From NCBI GenBank assembly GCA_024235595.1, contig JACKMC010000012.1, positions 41,147 to 105,146 of the forward strand: DNA of 64,000 nt. The letters run 5' to 3'. The notes below the pieces were generated by a model that saw only the letters and a program-made list of their open reading frames with translations, ran no database searches and was not told the origin of the DNA. Both the position numbers and the translations under genes were made by a program. Positions within the stretch are counted from its first letter, which is position 1. Each line of letters starts with the position of its first letter. Shown piece after piece: positions 41,668 to 49,600 of the stretch. This stretch comes from Zoogloeaceae bacterium (lineage in GTDB: Bacteria; Pseudomonadota; Gammaproteobacteria; Burkholderiales; Rhodocyclaceae).

Positions 41668-42675
41668 TCAGGCCTTGTAGTAGTCGCGATACCAGTTCAC
41701 GAAACGGGCGACCCCTTCCTTCACCGGCGTGGCCGGCTGGAAGCCGGTCCAGGCCTGCAGGTCGGCGGTATCGGCGTAGGTGGCGGGCACGTCGCCGTCC
41801 TGCATCGGCAGGAAGTTCTTCTGCGCCTTGCAGCCCAGCGAATCCTCGATGGCCTCGACGAAGCTCATCAGTTCGACCGGGTTGTGGTTGCCGATATTGA
41901 AGACCCGGAAGGGTGCGCTGCTGCGGCCCGGATCGGGCCGATCGGGGTCGAACCCGGCATCGGGCTCGGCGATGCGGTCCATGGTGCGCACCACGCCCTG
42001 TACGATGTCGTCGATGTAGGTGAAATCGCGACGCATCTTGCCGTGGTTGAAGACGTCGATCGGCCGGCCCTCGAGAATCGCCTTGGTGAACAGGAACAAG
42101 GCCATGTCGGGCCGGCCCCAGGGGCCATAGACGGTAAAGAAGCGCAGACCGGTGGTGGGCAGGCCGAAGAGGTGGCTGTAGGTGTGGGCCATCAACTCGT
42201 TGGCCTTCTTGGTGGCGGCATACATGCTGATCGGGTGATCGACGCTGTGATGCTCCGAGAAGGGCATCAGGGTGTTGCCGCCATACACGCTCGAGCTGCT
42301 GGCATACACCAGGTGCGCGACCTTGTTGTGGCGGCAGCCTTCGAGAATGTTCATGAAGCCGACGATATTGCTGTCGACATAGGCATGGGGGTTTTCAATC
42401 GAATAGCGCACGCCGGCCTGGGCGGCGAGGTGGATGACCCGGTCGAACCGCTCTTCGGCAAAGAGCCTTTCCATCCCCTCGCGATCGGCCACGTCGAGCT
42501 TGACGAAGCGGAAGTTCGGACTCGGCTTGAGCAGTTCGAGGCGCGCCAGCTTGAGATTTGGGTCGTAGTAGTCGTTGAGATTGTCCAGCCCCACGACCTC
42601 GTCGCCACGCGCGAGCAGCGCGCGGGAGGTGTTCATGCCGATGAAGCCGGCAGCTCCGGTGACCAGGATCTTCAT
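41668..42675 (-). CDS. capI: UDP-glucuronate 4-epimerase (CapI-type SDR)
   Basis: This extended short-chain dehydrogenase should convert UDP-GlcA to UDP-GalA. The 335-residue protein has the nucleotide-binding GAAGFIG, the catalytic YAATK (Tyr-x3-Lys) after VYASSSSVYGGNTLMPFSE, and the CapI-specific AAQAGVRYSIENPHAYVDSN segment and FTVYGPWGRPDMALF. The ATG at 42675 has GGGG about ten bases upstream. It is the first gene of the capsule operon and is preceded by an inverted repeat at 42711-42739. GC content is like the chromosome, not like the kps block. Confidence 0.9.
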   Translation of the reverse strand: MKILVTGAAGFIGMNTSRALLARGDEVVGLDNLNDYYDPNLKLARLELLKPSPNFRFVKLDVADREGMERLFAEERFDRVIHLAAQAGVRYSIENPHAYVDSNIVGFMNILEGCRHNKVAHLVYASSSSVYGGNTLMPFSEHHSVDHPISMYAATKKANELMAHTYSHLFGLPTTGLRFFTVYGPWGRPDMALFLFTKAILEGRPIDVFNHGKMRRDFTYIDDIVQGVVRTMDRIAEPDAGFDPDRPDPGRSSAPFRVFNIGNHNPVELMSFVEAIEDSLGCKAQKNFLPMQDGDVPATYADTADLQAWTGFQPATPVKEGVARFVNWYRDYYKA

Positions 42676-42710
42676 TGCGATACAACCCCAATATGTTCCA
42701 AACCCGTCAT

Positions 42711-42739
42711 TTTCGCATAGAGATGTTGCGGATGCGAAA
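42711..42739. promoter_or_regulatory. Inverted repeat, candidate operator for the capsule operon
   Basis: TTTCGCAT (42711-42718) and ATGCGAAA (42732-42739) form a perfect 8-bp inverted repeat with half-site centres 21 bp apart, two helical turns. It lies about 36 bases upstream of the capI start in the 287-bp capI-waaA divergent gap. The rest of that gap shows no gene; a TTAGACT hexamer-like sequence near 42948 could be the waaA -10. Confidence 0.5.
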
Positions 42740-42962
42740 TCGCGGGAAGCGTCCCTTTCACCGTAATTCGCCGAATCGAGAGGGCAGTCCCGCGCAAAGC
42801 CTTGACCCACGCGGCACTCGCATTTGGGCGCCCAAACCGGAACGGATTTTCAGGGCTGCAAAAAAGATCGTAAACCACGGACGGAGATCGGCATCGCGCC
42901 CGTTTCCACAGCTCATGATGCAGTTTCACCCGCCACCTGCACACACGTTAGACTCCCGCCTC

Positions 42963-44258
42963 ATGTCGCGACTGCTCTACACCATTGCCTGGCTTCTCGC
43001 CCTCCCCTTCGCCCTGCTCCGCCTCGGCTGGCGAGGAATGCGCGAACGTGGCTACTGGCACGGCATCAGTGAGCGGCTGGCGATCTACGGCGGACCCCAG
43101 CCGCGCAGCCAGCCGATCTGGATCCATGCGGTGTCGGTGGGCGAGACGCGGGCGGCCCAGCCACTCGTCGAGGCGCTGCTGGCGCGCTCGGATCAGACCC
43201 GGATCCTTCTCACGCAGATGACACCTACCGGACGCAGGACCGCGCAGAGCCTGTTCGGGCGGCACGGCGACCGGGTCGCGTTCGCCTATCTGCCCTGGGA
43301 CCTCCCCTGGCTGGCGCGACGATTCCTCCGCCACTACTCGCCCCGCGCCGGAGCGCTCATGGAGACCGAAGTGTGGCCGAACCTCGTCATCGAGGCAAAG
43401 GCCCTGGGCATTCCGCTGGCGCTGGTCAATGCGCGGTTGTCGGCCCGTTCGGCGCGCCGCTACGGACGGCTGAGGCGCTTCAGCGGGCAGGTTTTTGGCG
43501 CACTCGCCCTCGTGGCGGCGCAGACCGAAGCGGATGCCGGGCGGCTCCGCGCCTGTGGCGCGCCCGAGGTCATGGTGAGCGGCAACCTGAAGTTCGACAT
43601 TGCCCCTCCCGCAGATCAACTCGAACTTGCGCAAACGTTTCGCGGCTGGCGCGGGGCGCGCCGGACGATTCTCGCCGCCAGCACCCGCGAAGGCGAAGAA
43701 ATACCGCTGCTCGCGGCCTTCATGCAGTACCGTCGCCCGGGCGACCTGCTCATCCTGGTGCCACGCCACCCCCAGCGCTTCGCCGAGGTGGCGGCACTGG
43801 CCCGGGCACAAGGCCTGCCCGTCGCCCTGCGCTCGGCGGAGAAGACCATCGAAGCAGCGACCGAGGTATGGATCGGCGACAGCATGGGGGAGATGTTTGC
43901 CTACTACGCCGCCGCCGACGTCGCCCTCATCGGCGGCTCATGGCAGCCTCTCGGCGGACAGAATCTGATCGAGGCCTGTGCCGTCGGCACCCCGGTCGTA
44001 ATGGGACCGCACACCTTCAATTTTGCCGAAGCGAGCCGCCTGGCAATCGAGGCCGGCGCAGCGCTGCGCGCCGAAGACGTGGACCATGGCATGCGCCTCG
44101 CCCTGGCCTTGCTCGACCAAGCCGCCGAGCGGGCCTCGATGGCGGCTGCCGGCAAGGCGTTTGCAAGGGCGCATGGCGGCGCCACCGAAAAAACGGTGCG
44201 CCTGCTCGACGGGCTGGCGAACGCGCATTCGCATGGCAAGGGCGGAGAGATGGGATAG
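42963..44258 (+). CDS. waaA: 3-deoxy-D-manno-octulosonic acid transferase (GT30)
   Basis: WaaA adds Kdo to lipid IVA at the inner membrane. The 431-residue protein has an N-terminal anchor (LLYTIAWLLALPFALLRLGW), the acceptor motif WIHAVSVGETRAA, METEVWPNL with the conserved catalytic glutamate, NARLSARSARRY, SGNLKFDI, and the donor-side GGSWQPLGGQNLIEACAVGTP and GPHTFNF. The ATG at 42963 is set by homology; 96 further upstream codons are noncoding. Kdo is also the linker sugar of the capsule made by KpsC and KpsS, but no Kdo synthesis gene lies in the window. Confidence 0.95.
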   Translation: MSRLLYTIAWLLALPFALLRLGWRGMRERGYWHGISERLAIYGGPQPRSQPIWIHAVSVGETRAAQPLVEALLARSDQTRILLTQMTPTGRRTAQSLFGRHGDRVAFAYLPWDLPWLARRFLRHYSPRAGALMETEVWPNLVIEAKALGIPLALVNARLSARSARRYGRLRRFSGQVFGALALVAAQTEADAGRLRACGAPEVMVSGNLKFDIAPPADQLELAQTFRGWRGARRTILAASTREGEEIPLLAAFMQYRRPGDLLILVPRHPQRFAEVAALARAQGLPVALRSAEKTIEAATEVWIGDSMGEMFAYYAAADVALIGGSWQPLGGQNLIEACAVGTPVVMGPHTFNFAEASRLAIEAGAALRAEDVDHGMRLALALLDQAAERASMAAAGKAFARAHGGATEKTVRLLDGLANAHSHGKGGEMG

Positions 44259-44396
44259 GGCTTCGCTCGACCTTGCGGATCCACACGCCCGGCAGCGCAC
44301 CACTTACCTAGTGCGGCACGGCTCGTCCGAAGCTTCGGCAAATGCCGCAGTGAATACCGCCTTCGCGGGCACGACGTGTGCGAGCCCAGGGGCTCT

Positions 44397-44442
44397 CATA
44401 GTGGCCATGCCACTATGGCCGTCAGCCCGGGGAACTCCCCGG
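44397..44442. terminator. Two hairpins between converging waaA and tolC
   Basis: CATAGTGG pairs with CCACTATG (44397-44417) and CCGGGG pairs with CCCCGG (44427-44442). Neither is followed by a T tract. Both lie in the 193-base gap between the two stops, where nothing else is recognisable. Confidence 0.4.
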
Positions 44443-44451
44443 CGAAGGAAA

Positions 44452-45756
44452 TCAGTCCGGCGAAGCCTCTAGCAGGGCATTAATGCGCTGCACGTCCGCT
44501 TCATCGAGCGCACCCGCCGCGGCTTCGAGTTGGAGCTGGGCGAGCAGGGTATCGTAGCGGGCCTTGGCGAGTTGCTTGGTGGTATCGGAGAGCTGCGACT
44601 GGGCATTCAGCACGTCGATGTTGATGCGCACGCCGACTTCGTAACCGAGGCGGTTGGCGTCGAGCGACGAGCGGGAGGAGACTTCGGCGGCCTCCAGCGC
44701 GCGGACCTGGGCCATGCCGCTGGTCACGCCGAGGTAGGCCTGGCGCGCCGCCAGCGCCGAGGCCCGACGAGCTGACTCGAGGTCCGAGTCGGACTTCAAC
44801 TTGAGTGCTGCCGCTTCGCGGTCGCGCGAAGTCAGCGCACCGCCTTGGTAGAGTGGCATGTTCAGCACCAGCCCGATGCTGCGACTGGTACTGCTGTCGT
44901 ACGACGAAATCGGCAGATCGGTGTTGGATTTGGCGTAGTTCACCACCAGGTCCACCGTCGGCAGGTGCGCGGCGCGATTGCGCTCGACTTCGCGACTGGC
45001 GATCTCTGCGGCCACCTTTTGCGCCTGTACGCTATAGCTTTCTTCCACCGCGGCCTTCACCCATTGCTGCAGATCATCGGGCTGGGGACGCTCGAGGGTC
45101 ACGCCCTTGCGCAGGCGACTGAGCGCGTCGGGCTGCTTGCCAACCAGGCGGGAAAGCGTCTGGATCTTGACCTCGAGATCATTGCGACCGGCGATTTCCT
45201 GCGCGTTGGCAAGATCGAAGCGGGATTGCGCCTCGTGCACATCGGTAATGGTCACCGTGCCCACTTCAAAGCTCTTCTTCGCCAGTTGCAGTTGCTGTTC
45301 GGCAGCGGTTTTCAGGGACAGCACCGCATCGAGCGCATCCTGCGAATTGAGCACATCGAAATACGCGCTGGCTACGCGCAGGATCAGGTCCTGGCGGGCA
45401 AGCTGGAAGCGGGTCTCGGCGAGGCCGGTCTGCAATTGCCCCTGCTTGTACTGCACCCAGTTTTGCATCCGGAACAGAGGCTGGCTCAACTGGGCGCCGT
45501 AGCCATTGCTGTTGAAGTTGTAGTCATTGCCGGCGTATGTGGCGTAGTCGTAGGTGGTGTTGGCGGTCATGCCGACCTCCGGAAGCAGGCCGGCCCGCCC
45601 CTGCACCGCCTTTTCCTGGCCCGCCTCGCGCTCGGCACGCGCTGCGGCAAAGTCGGCATCGTTGGCCAGCGCATCGCGATATACGTCGAGCAGGTCCGCC
45701 GCCAAACTGGCCGACGAAAGCACACTTGAAATCAGTACCGCAATTACCTTCTTCAT
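44452..45756 (-). CDS. tolC: TolC-family outer membrane efflux/secretion channel
   Basis: TolC forms a trimeric outer membrane and periplasmic tunnel for RND efflux pumps and type I secretion. The 434-residue protein has a signal peptide (MKKVIAVLISSVLSSASLA), the start of the helical barrel (LLDVYRDALANDADFAAARAE), a strand region (LSQPLFRMQNWVQYKQGQL), and the internal duplication with a second copy (GLVLNMPLYQGGALTSRDRE) and AYLGVTSGMAQVRALE. The ATG at 45756 has AGAGG just upstream. It is the last gene of the pcm-rhodanese-tolC set. No pump genes adjoin it. Confidence 0.9.
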   Translation of the reverse strand: MKKVIAVLISSVLSSASLAADLLDVYRDALANDADFAAARAEREAGQEKAVQGRAGLLPEVGMTANTTYDYATYAGNDYNFNSNGYGAQLSQPLFRMQNWVQYKQGQLQTGLAETRFQLARQDLILRVASAYFDVLNSQDALDAVLSLKTAAEQQLQLAKKSFEVGTVTITDVHEAQSRFDLANAQEIAGRNDLEVKIQTLSRLVGKQPDALSRLRKGVTLERPQPDDLQQWVKAAVEESYSVQAQKVAAEIASREVERNRAAHLPTVDLVVNYAKSNTDLPISSYDSSTSRSIGLVLNMPLYQGGALTSRDREAAALKLKSDSDLESARRASALAARQAYLGVTSGMAQVRALEAAEVSSRSSLDANRLGYEVGVRINIDVLNAQSQLSDTTKQLAKARYDTLLAQLQLEAAAGALDEADVQRINALLEASPD

Positions 45757-45786
45757 CTCGCCTCTCACTTTTTTCTGGCCGCAGGC

Positions 45787-46110
45787 TCAGTAGGTTGCCA
45801 TCGAAGGGTCGACCTGCGCTGCCCAGCCAGCGACGCCGCCGGCGAGGTTGATCACCTTGTCGAAGCCCTGACGCTCCAGGAACATGGCCACCTGCATGCT
45901 GCGTCCGCCATGATGGCAGACCACGACCACTTGCCGAGCCGGATCAAGCTCACGAAACCGTGCCGGCACGCTGTTCATCGGCATCGGCACGGAGCCGTCG
46001 ATCTTGCACATGCCGAACTCCCAGGGCTCACGGACATCGAGCAACAGCGGCTGTTCGCGACCGGCATCGTCCAGCCAGGTCCTGAGTTCGATCGGCGACA
46101 TCTGCTGCAT
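45787..46110 (-). CDS. Single-domain rhodanese-like sulfurtransferase
   Basis: The 107-residue protein has one rhodanese domain with LLLDVREPWEFGMCKIDGSV and the active-site loop VCHHGGRSMQVAMFL; the cysteine in CHHGGRS would carry the persulfide. It has no signal peptide, so it is cytoplasmic and GlpE-like. It lies between pcm (seven bases upstream) and tolC (30 bases downstream) in one probable operon. The sulfur acceptor is unknown. Confidence 0.88.
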   Translation of the reverse strand: MQQMSPIELRTWLDDAGREQPLLLDVREPWEFGMCKIDGSVPMPMNSVPARFRELDPARQVVVVCHHGGRSMQVAMFLERQGFDKVINLAGGVAGWAAQVDPSMATY

Positions 46111-46117
46111 GGGGTTC

Positions 46118-46771
46118 TCAGAAACTGAAGTGATCGCGAGCCGGCGCATTGCGCAGCATCGGGACCATGGTTTCGAATAGGTCCTCGGTGCGGAACTGGC
46201 CCTCGGCAACGCAGGTGACCAGGCGTGCGCTCATCAAGGGCGCCTCGCCGACGAAGGCGAAAAGCCGACCACCGACCTTGAGCTGCTCGAGCAGGCTGTG
46301 AGGCAGAACCGGAACGCCGCCAGACAGCACGATGAGATCGTAGGGCGCGTTGCGCGCCCACCCCAGCGCGCCATCGCCTTCTTCCACGATCACATTCTGG
46401 ACATCGTTGCGCGCCAGGTTGTCGTGCGCCAGGGCCGCCAAGGTCGGCTCGATCTCGATGCTGCGCACCCATTCCGCACGCGCCGCCAGAAGGGCTGCGA
46501 AATAGCCCGAACCTGCTCCCACTTCCAGAACCTGATCGGAGCGCTTCACCTGCACGGCCTGCAGCACCTTGCCTTCGATAACCGGTTTGAGCATCACCTG
46601 GCCGCAGCCGATGGGAATCTCGGTCTCCGAAAACGCGAGCGCCTTGTAGGCCGCAGGGACGAACTCTTCACGCTTGACCGTCATCATGAGGTCGAGGACA
46701 TCGTTGTCGAGAACCTCCCAGGGCCTGACCTGCTGCTCGACCATATTGAAACGTGCGCGTTCGAAGTTCAT
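46118..46771 (-). CDS. pcm: Protein-L-isoaspartate O-methyltransferase
   Basis: Pcm methylates isoaspartyl residues to start repair of damaged proteins. The 217-residue product has ARFNMVEQQVRPWEVLD at the N-terminus, FSETEIPIGCGQVMLKPVIEG, the SAM motif QVLEVGAGSGYFAALLA and VIVEEGDGALGW. The second conserved Pcm loop appears as IVLSGGVPVLP, close to but not identical with the canonical VTAA-type sequence, so substrate specificity could have shifted. The ATG at 46771 has GGGAG six bases upstream. Confidence 0.85.
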   Translation of the reverse strand: MNFERARFNMVEQQVRPWEVLDNDVLDLMMTVKREEFVPAAYKALAFSETEIPIGCGQVMLKPVIEGKVLQAVQVKRSDQVLEVGAGSGYFAALLAARAEWVRSIEIEPTLAALAHDNLARNDVQNVIVEEGDGALGWARNAPYDLIVLSGGVPVLPHSLLEQLKVGGRLFAFVGEAPLMSARLVTCVAEGQFRTEDLFETMVPMLRNAPARDHFSF

Positions 46772-46789
46772 ATATCGCTCCCGACGAAA

Positions 46790-46807
46790 TATTAGCACAC
46801 TCTAATA
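46790..46807. promoter_or_regulatory. Inverted repeat upstream of the pcm-rhodanese-tolC operon
   Basis: TATTAG (46790-46795) and CTAATA (46802-46807) are perfect inverted arms around six bases, starting 19 bases upstream of the pcm start. On the minus strand the right arm gives TAATAT, a plausible -10, so a bound repressor would cover the promoter. MarR/TetR-type control of an efflux channel is a natural guess but is unproven. Confidence 0.45.
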
Positions 46808-46896
46808 AACAAGCGCGCCTCTGCAAAAGTGGCCGCATTTTACCCCACTTGCAAGCCATTCGTGCAGCGCATCAAGGCGCTTCGCGCGGACGGCGC

Positions 46897-48018
46897 TCAA
46901 CGCCTGTCAGCCCCCGCATCCTGGCGCGCACGCTCAAGCGAATCACGCAATTGATAGGCGGCCAGCACGTCACCCGCCTCGTTGCGCAGCGTCCCGGCAC
47001 TTTCGAGCCAGCCGCGATGCCCGGTCTGCAGCCCGAGCACCAGCGCGCGCAGCGCATCGCGTCGCGCCTTGGCATAGTGCAGCAGCGCGCCGGCACGCCA
47101 ATCGCTGGTCTGTGGGGCTTCCGCGGCGAGCCCGGCAACCAGGCGCTCCCACTGCGGCAGCAGCCCGCGCTCGATCTCCTCGAGCGCGACCACCTTCGAC
47201 ATCGACCCGTCACGCAAGCCGTCCACTACCGCCTGCTCGGTGCTGACCAGCTCGGGCTGGGCCTCGATGAATGCGCGCACCGCATCGAGCCTGAATGCGT
47301 CGGGGACCGAAGCGCCATGCGGAACCGGCGTCTCATGCCACATCAGCACACCGAGCGCGATGCAGATCGCAATCCCGCCAAGGCCCGCAGCTCGCGGTCG
47401 CAAGCGTGGCGAGGCAAACGAGGCCCCCAGCAGCAGTCCGCCGACGAGCCCGCCCACATGCGCGGCGTTATCCACCCCGGGGATGACGAATCCGATCAGC
47501 AGGGAGTAACCGATCAGCCCCAGCGTCGTCTTTCGCAGCGACCGGAAGAGCTCGGCGTCGATCGCGCGGCGATGGGCCAGCAAATAGACCAGCAGCGCGC
47601 CGAACAATCCGAAAATCGCGCCCGAAGCGCCGATACTGACCACATCCTGGCGCCACCACAGGCTCGCCACCCCCCCCAGCACCCCTGCGCCCAGATAGAT
47701 CAGCAGATAGCGCACATGGCCGAACATGCGTTCGACGAGCTGACCGACCTGGTAAAGCGCCAGCATATTGAGCCCGACATGCAATGCGCCACCATGCAGG
47801 AACATGGCGCTCAGCAGGCGCCATGGCTCGCCGGCCAGCGTATGAGCGCCTTCGTTGCCGCCCCAGGCGAGCAACAGCGGCGTGCCCAGGGTCCACGCGC
47901 TGCCGGCCTGAAAGGCAATCACGACGTAGATGCCGAGGTTCAGGACCACCAGCGCCAGCGTGATGGCGGCACGAGGCACACGCGCATGAAGGCCCGCGAG
48001 AAAATCGTCGTAATCCAT
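46897..48018 (-). CDS. Rhomboid-family intramembrane serine protease
   Basis: The 373-residue protein has a rhomboid core of six or seven helices with GASGAIFGLFGALLVYLLAH (catalytic serine in GASG) and the histidine in VDNAAHVGGLVGGLLLG, plus the loop WRLLSAMFLHGGALHVGLNML that forms the oxyanion region (H and N). A cytoplasmic or periplasmic C-terminal helical domain of about 140 residues follows (about 235-373), which is unusual for minimal rhomboids. Start ATG at 48018. Substrate unknown. Confidence 0.9.
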   Translation of the reverse strand: MDYDDFLAGLHARVPRAAITLALVVLNLGIYVVIAFQAGSAWTLGTPLLLAWGGNEGAHTLAGEPWRLLSAMFLHGGALHVGLNMLALYQVGQLVERMFGHVRYLLIYLGAGVLGGVASLWWRQDVVSIGASGAIFGLFGALLVYLLAHRRAIDAELFRSLRKTTLGLIGYSLLIGFVIPGVDNAAHVGGLVGGLLLGASFASPRLRPRAAGLGGIAICIALGVLMWHETPVPHGASVPDAFRLDAVRAFIEAQPELVSTEQAVVDGLRDGSMSKVVALEEIERGLLPQWERLVAGLAAEAPQTSDWRAGALLHYAKARRDALRALVLGLQTGHRGWLESAGTLRNEAGDVLAAYQLRDSLERARQDAGADRR

Positions 48019-48170
48019 ACGGCCCGGGACAGAAAATCGAGCCGAGAGTGTAGCGGTTAGCGGCCGATCGGTCTGCCGGACGCGGGACGCCGGGGACAAA
48101 CTCGTCGGTGATCGGGCAAAACCCGGCTAGAATTTGGCATCAGCCTGACTTCGTCGAACTACCCGCAGCG

Positions 48171-49211
48171 ATGATTCACCTGCTCACAGATGTCGAACCG
48201 ACCACCGCCTACAGCGAGCGCACCCTCGCCGAGCTTGGCATCGCCTGTTCGCTGATGCACCTGGTGGGCGCCGCCGAGGTGGGCATCTTCGTCGTGCAGG
48301 CCGCTGGCACCGCAACCCTGCTGGAGCGGATAACCCATGCCAGCAGCAGCGAAGTGAGCTTTCGCGACAGCGATTTCCAGTTACCCGAGTCGTCGATAAA
48401 GCTCGAATCGCGCCCCGAAATGGAAACCTGCGTCGTTGGCGAGCAGATCGTTGCCTGCGACGACGATGAGGGCGGGCTGGTCGTCCACTGTCTGCCGGTT
48501 GCCTTCGATGGCAAGGTTGCCGCCGTGGTCGAGTTGCTGTGCGACCGAATGCTCACTGCCGAGGAGCTCGAAACGGTGGGGGCGATGATCGGCTATTACC
48601 GTGCGCTCCTCAGCCGCCTCGACGACGCCGAGCGCGATCCGCTCAGCGGCCTGCTCAATCGCAATTCCTTCGATCGCAAACTGGAACGAATTCTTGCGAC
48701 GATGGCGCCTGCCGCGGACACCCACGCCGACAATCCGGACCGGCGGGCGAGCCCTGACATCGCCACACCGCATTGGCTCGCAGTGATCGACATCGATCAT
48801 TTCAAGCGGGTAAACGACAAATTCGGGCAACTCTACGGCGACGAGGTGCTGATTCTTCTGGCCAACCTGATGCGCGAAAGCTTTCGCCACCAGGACCGGC
48901 TCTTCCGCTTCGACGGCGAGGCCATGGTGGTGGTGATGCGTCCAGCCAGCTTCGAGGATGCAAGTAGAGCCCTGGAGCGCTTCCGCATGCGGGTAGCGGC
49001 CCAGCATTTTCCTCAGGTCGGCGAAATCAACGTTTCGATCGGCCTCGCCGCGATCGCCAGCGGAGACACGGTCGAGGATGTGCTGGCGGCCGCCGACGAG
49101 GCCCTGCGCTACGCAAAATCCCACGGCCGCAACCAGCTCGCCTGCTACGAGAAGCTGGTGGCGGCCGGAGAGATCAGGAAACGCGCGCCCGGCGACGTCG
49201 ATATTTTCTAG
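48171..49211 (+). CDS. GAF-like/GGDEF protein with degenerate active site
   Basis: The 346-residue protein has a GAF-like N-terminal sensor (about 15-140) and a C-terminal GGDEF fold recognised by DPLSGLLNRNSFDRKLERIL, LAVIDIDHFKRVNDKFGQLYGDE and the C-terminal SIGLAAIASGDTVEDVLAAADEALRYAK. The GGDEF motif itself reads DGEAM (in FRFDGEAMVVVM, near residue 247), so the catalytic acidic pair and the glycine turn are altered. It probably cannot make c-di-GMP and may bind GTP or act as a signalling partner. The start at 48171 was chosen by the domain boundary; TAGAAT lies about 45 bases upstream. Confidence 0.82.
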   Translation: MIHLLTDVEPTTAYSERTLAELGIACSLMHLVGAAEVGIFVVQAAGTATLLERITHASSSEVSFRDSDFQLPESSIKLESRPEMETCVVGEQIVACDDDEGGLVVHCLPVAFDGKVAAVVELLCDRMLTAEELETVGAMIGYYRALLSRLDDAERDPLSGLLNRNSFDRKLERILATMAPAADTHADNPDRRASPDIATPHWLAVIDIDHFKRVNDKFGQLYGDEVLILLANLMRESFRHQDRLFRFDGEAMVVVMRPASFEDASRALERFRMRVAAQHFPQVGEINVSIGLAAIASGDTVEDVLAAADEALRYAKSHGRNQLACYEKLVAAGEIRKRAPGDVDIF

Positions 49212-49228
49212 CCCGCGCGTTCAGGCAA

Positions 49229-49600
49229 CTACTTTCGCAAATTGGCGAGCGCGGCCCGGCGCGTGTCGTCGGCGCGCCGGACAGCATCCTTTTCGGCATC
49301 GGAAAGCGGCCTCAGCTCGCGCTCGATCACTTCGATCAAGCGCGCTGCGAGACCCGAGATCCGCTTCTCATTCGGCAACAGGCCAGCGATTGTGCCCGCC
49401 GGCACGCCAACGATCGTTGCCACCTGCTCATGAAAACGGCCTTCGATGCGCTTCGCCTCGCTTCTTTGACGCGCGATCTCGGCCACACTGGGCGCACTGT
49501 CGGCCTCTGCGTTCGCGGCAGGCATCGCCACCAGGACAAGCGCGAAAGTGCCGAGGGCGACTACCAGCCACCACCGGGCGACACCGGCCCTTGACGTCAT
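49229..49600 (-). CDS. Small secreted protein, unknown function
   Basis: The 123-residue product has a signal peptide (WWLVVALGTFALVLVAMPAANA) and a helical, charged mature part with RQRSEAKRIEGRFHEQVATI and RLIEVIERELRPLSDAEKDAVRRADDTRRAAL. It should be exported to the periplasm. The ATG at 49600 overlaps the qor stop as TGATG; a GTG one codon earlier is also possible. I recognise no family. Confidence 0.65.
   Translation of the reverse strand: MTSRAGVARWWLVVALGTFALVLVAMPAANAEADSAPSVAEIARQRSEAKRIEGRFHEQVATIVGVPAGTIAGLLPNEKRISGLAARLIEVIERELRPLSDAEKDAVRRADDTRRAALANLRK

Noticed and set aside
40473..41900. 475-codon plus-strand open frame
   Set aside because: It is antisense to wecB and the end of capI.
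46788..46807. HrcA/CIRCE-type heat-shock operator (TTAGCAC...)
   Set aside because: The TTAGCAC half is present by chance, but the CIRCE spacing and second half GAGTGCTAA are missing; the real symmetry is TATTAG-N6-CTAATA.
46753..48060. 435-codon plus-strand open frame
   Set aside because: It is antisense to the rhomboid protease gene, whose catalytic motifs fix the strand.
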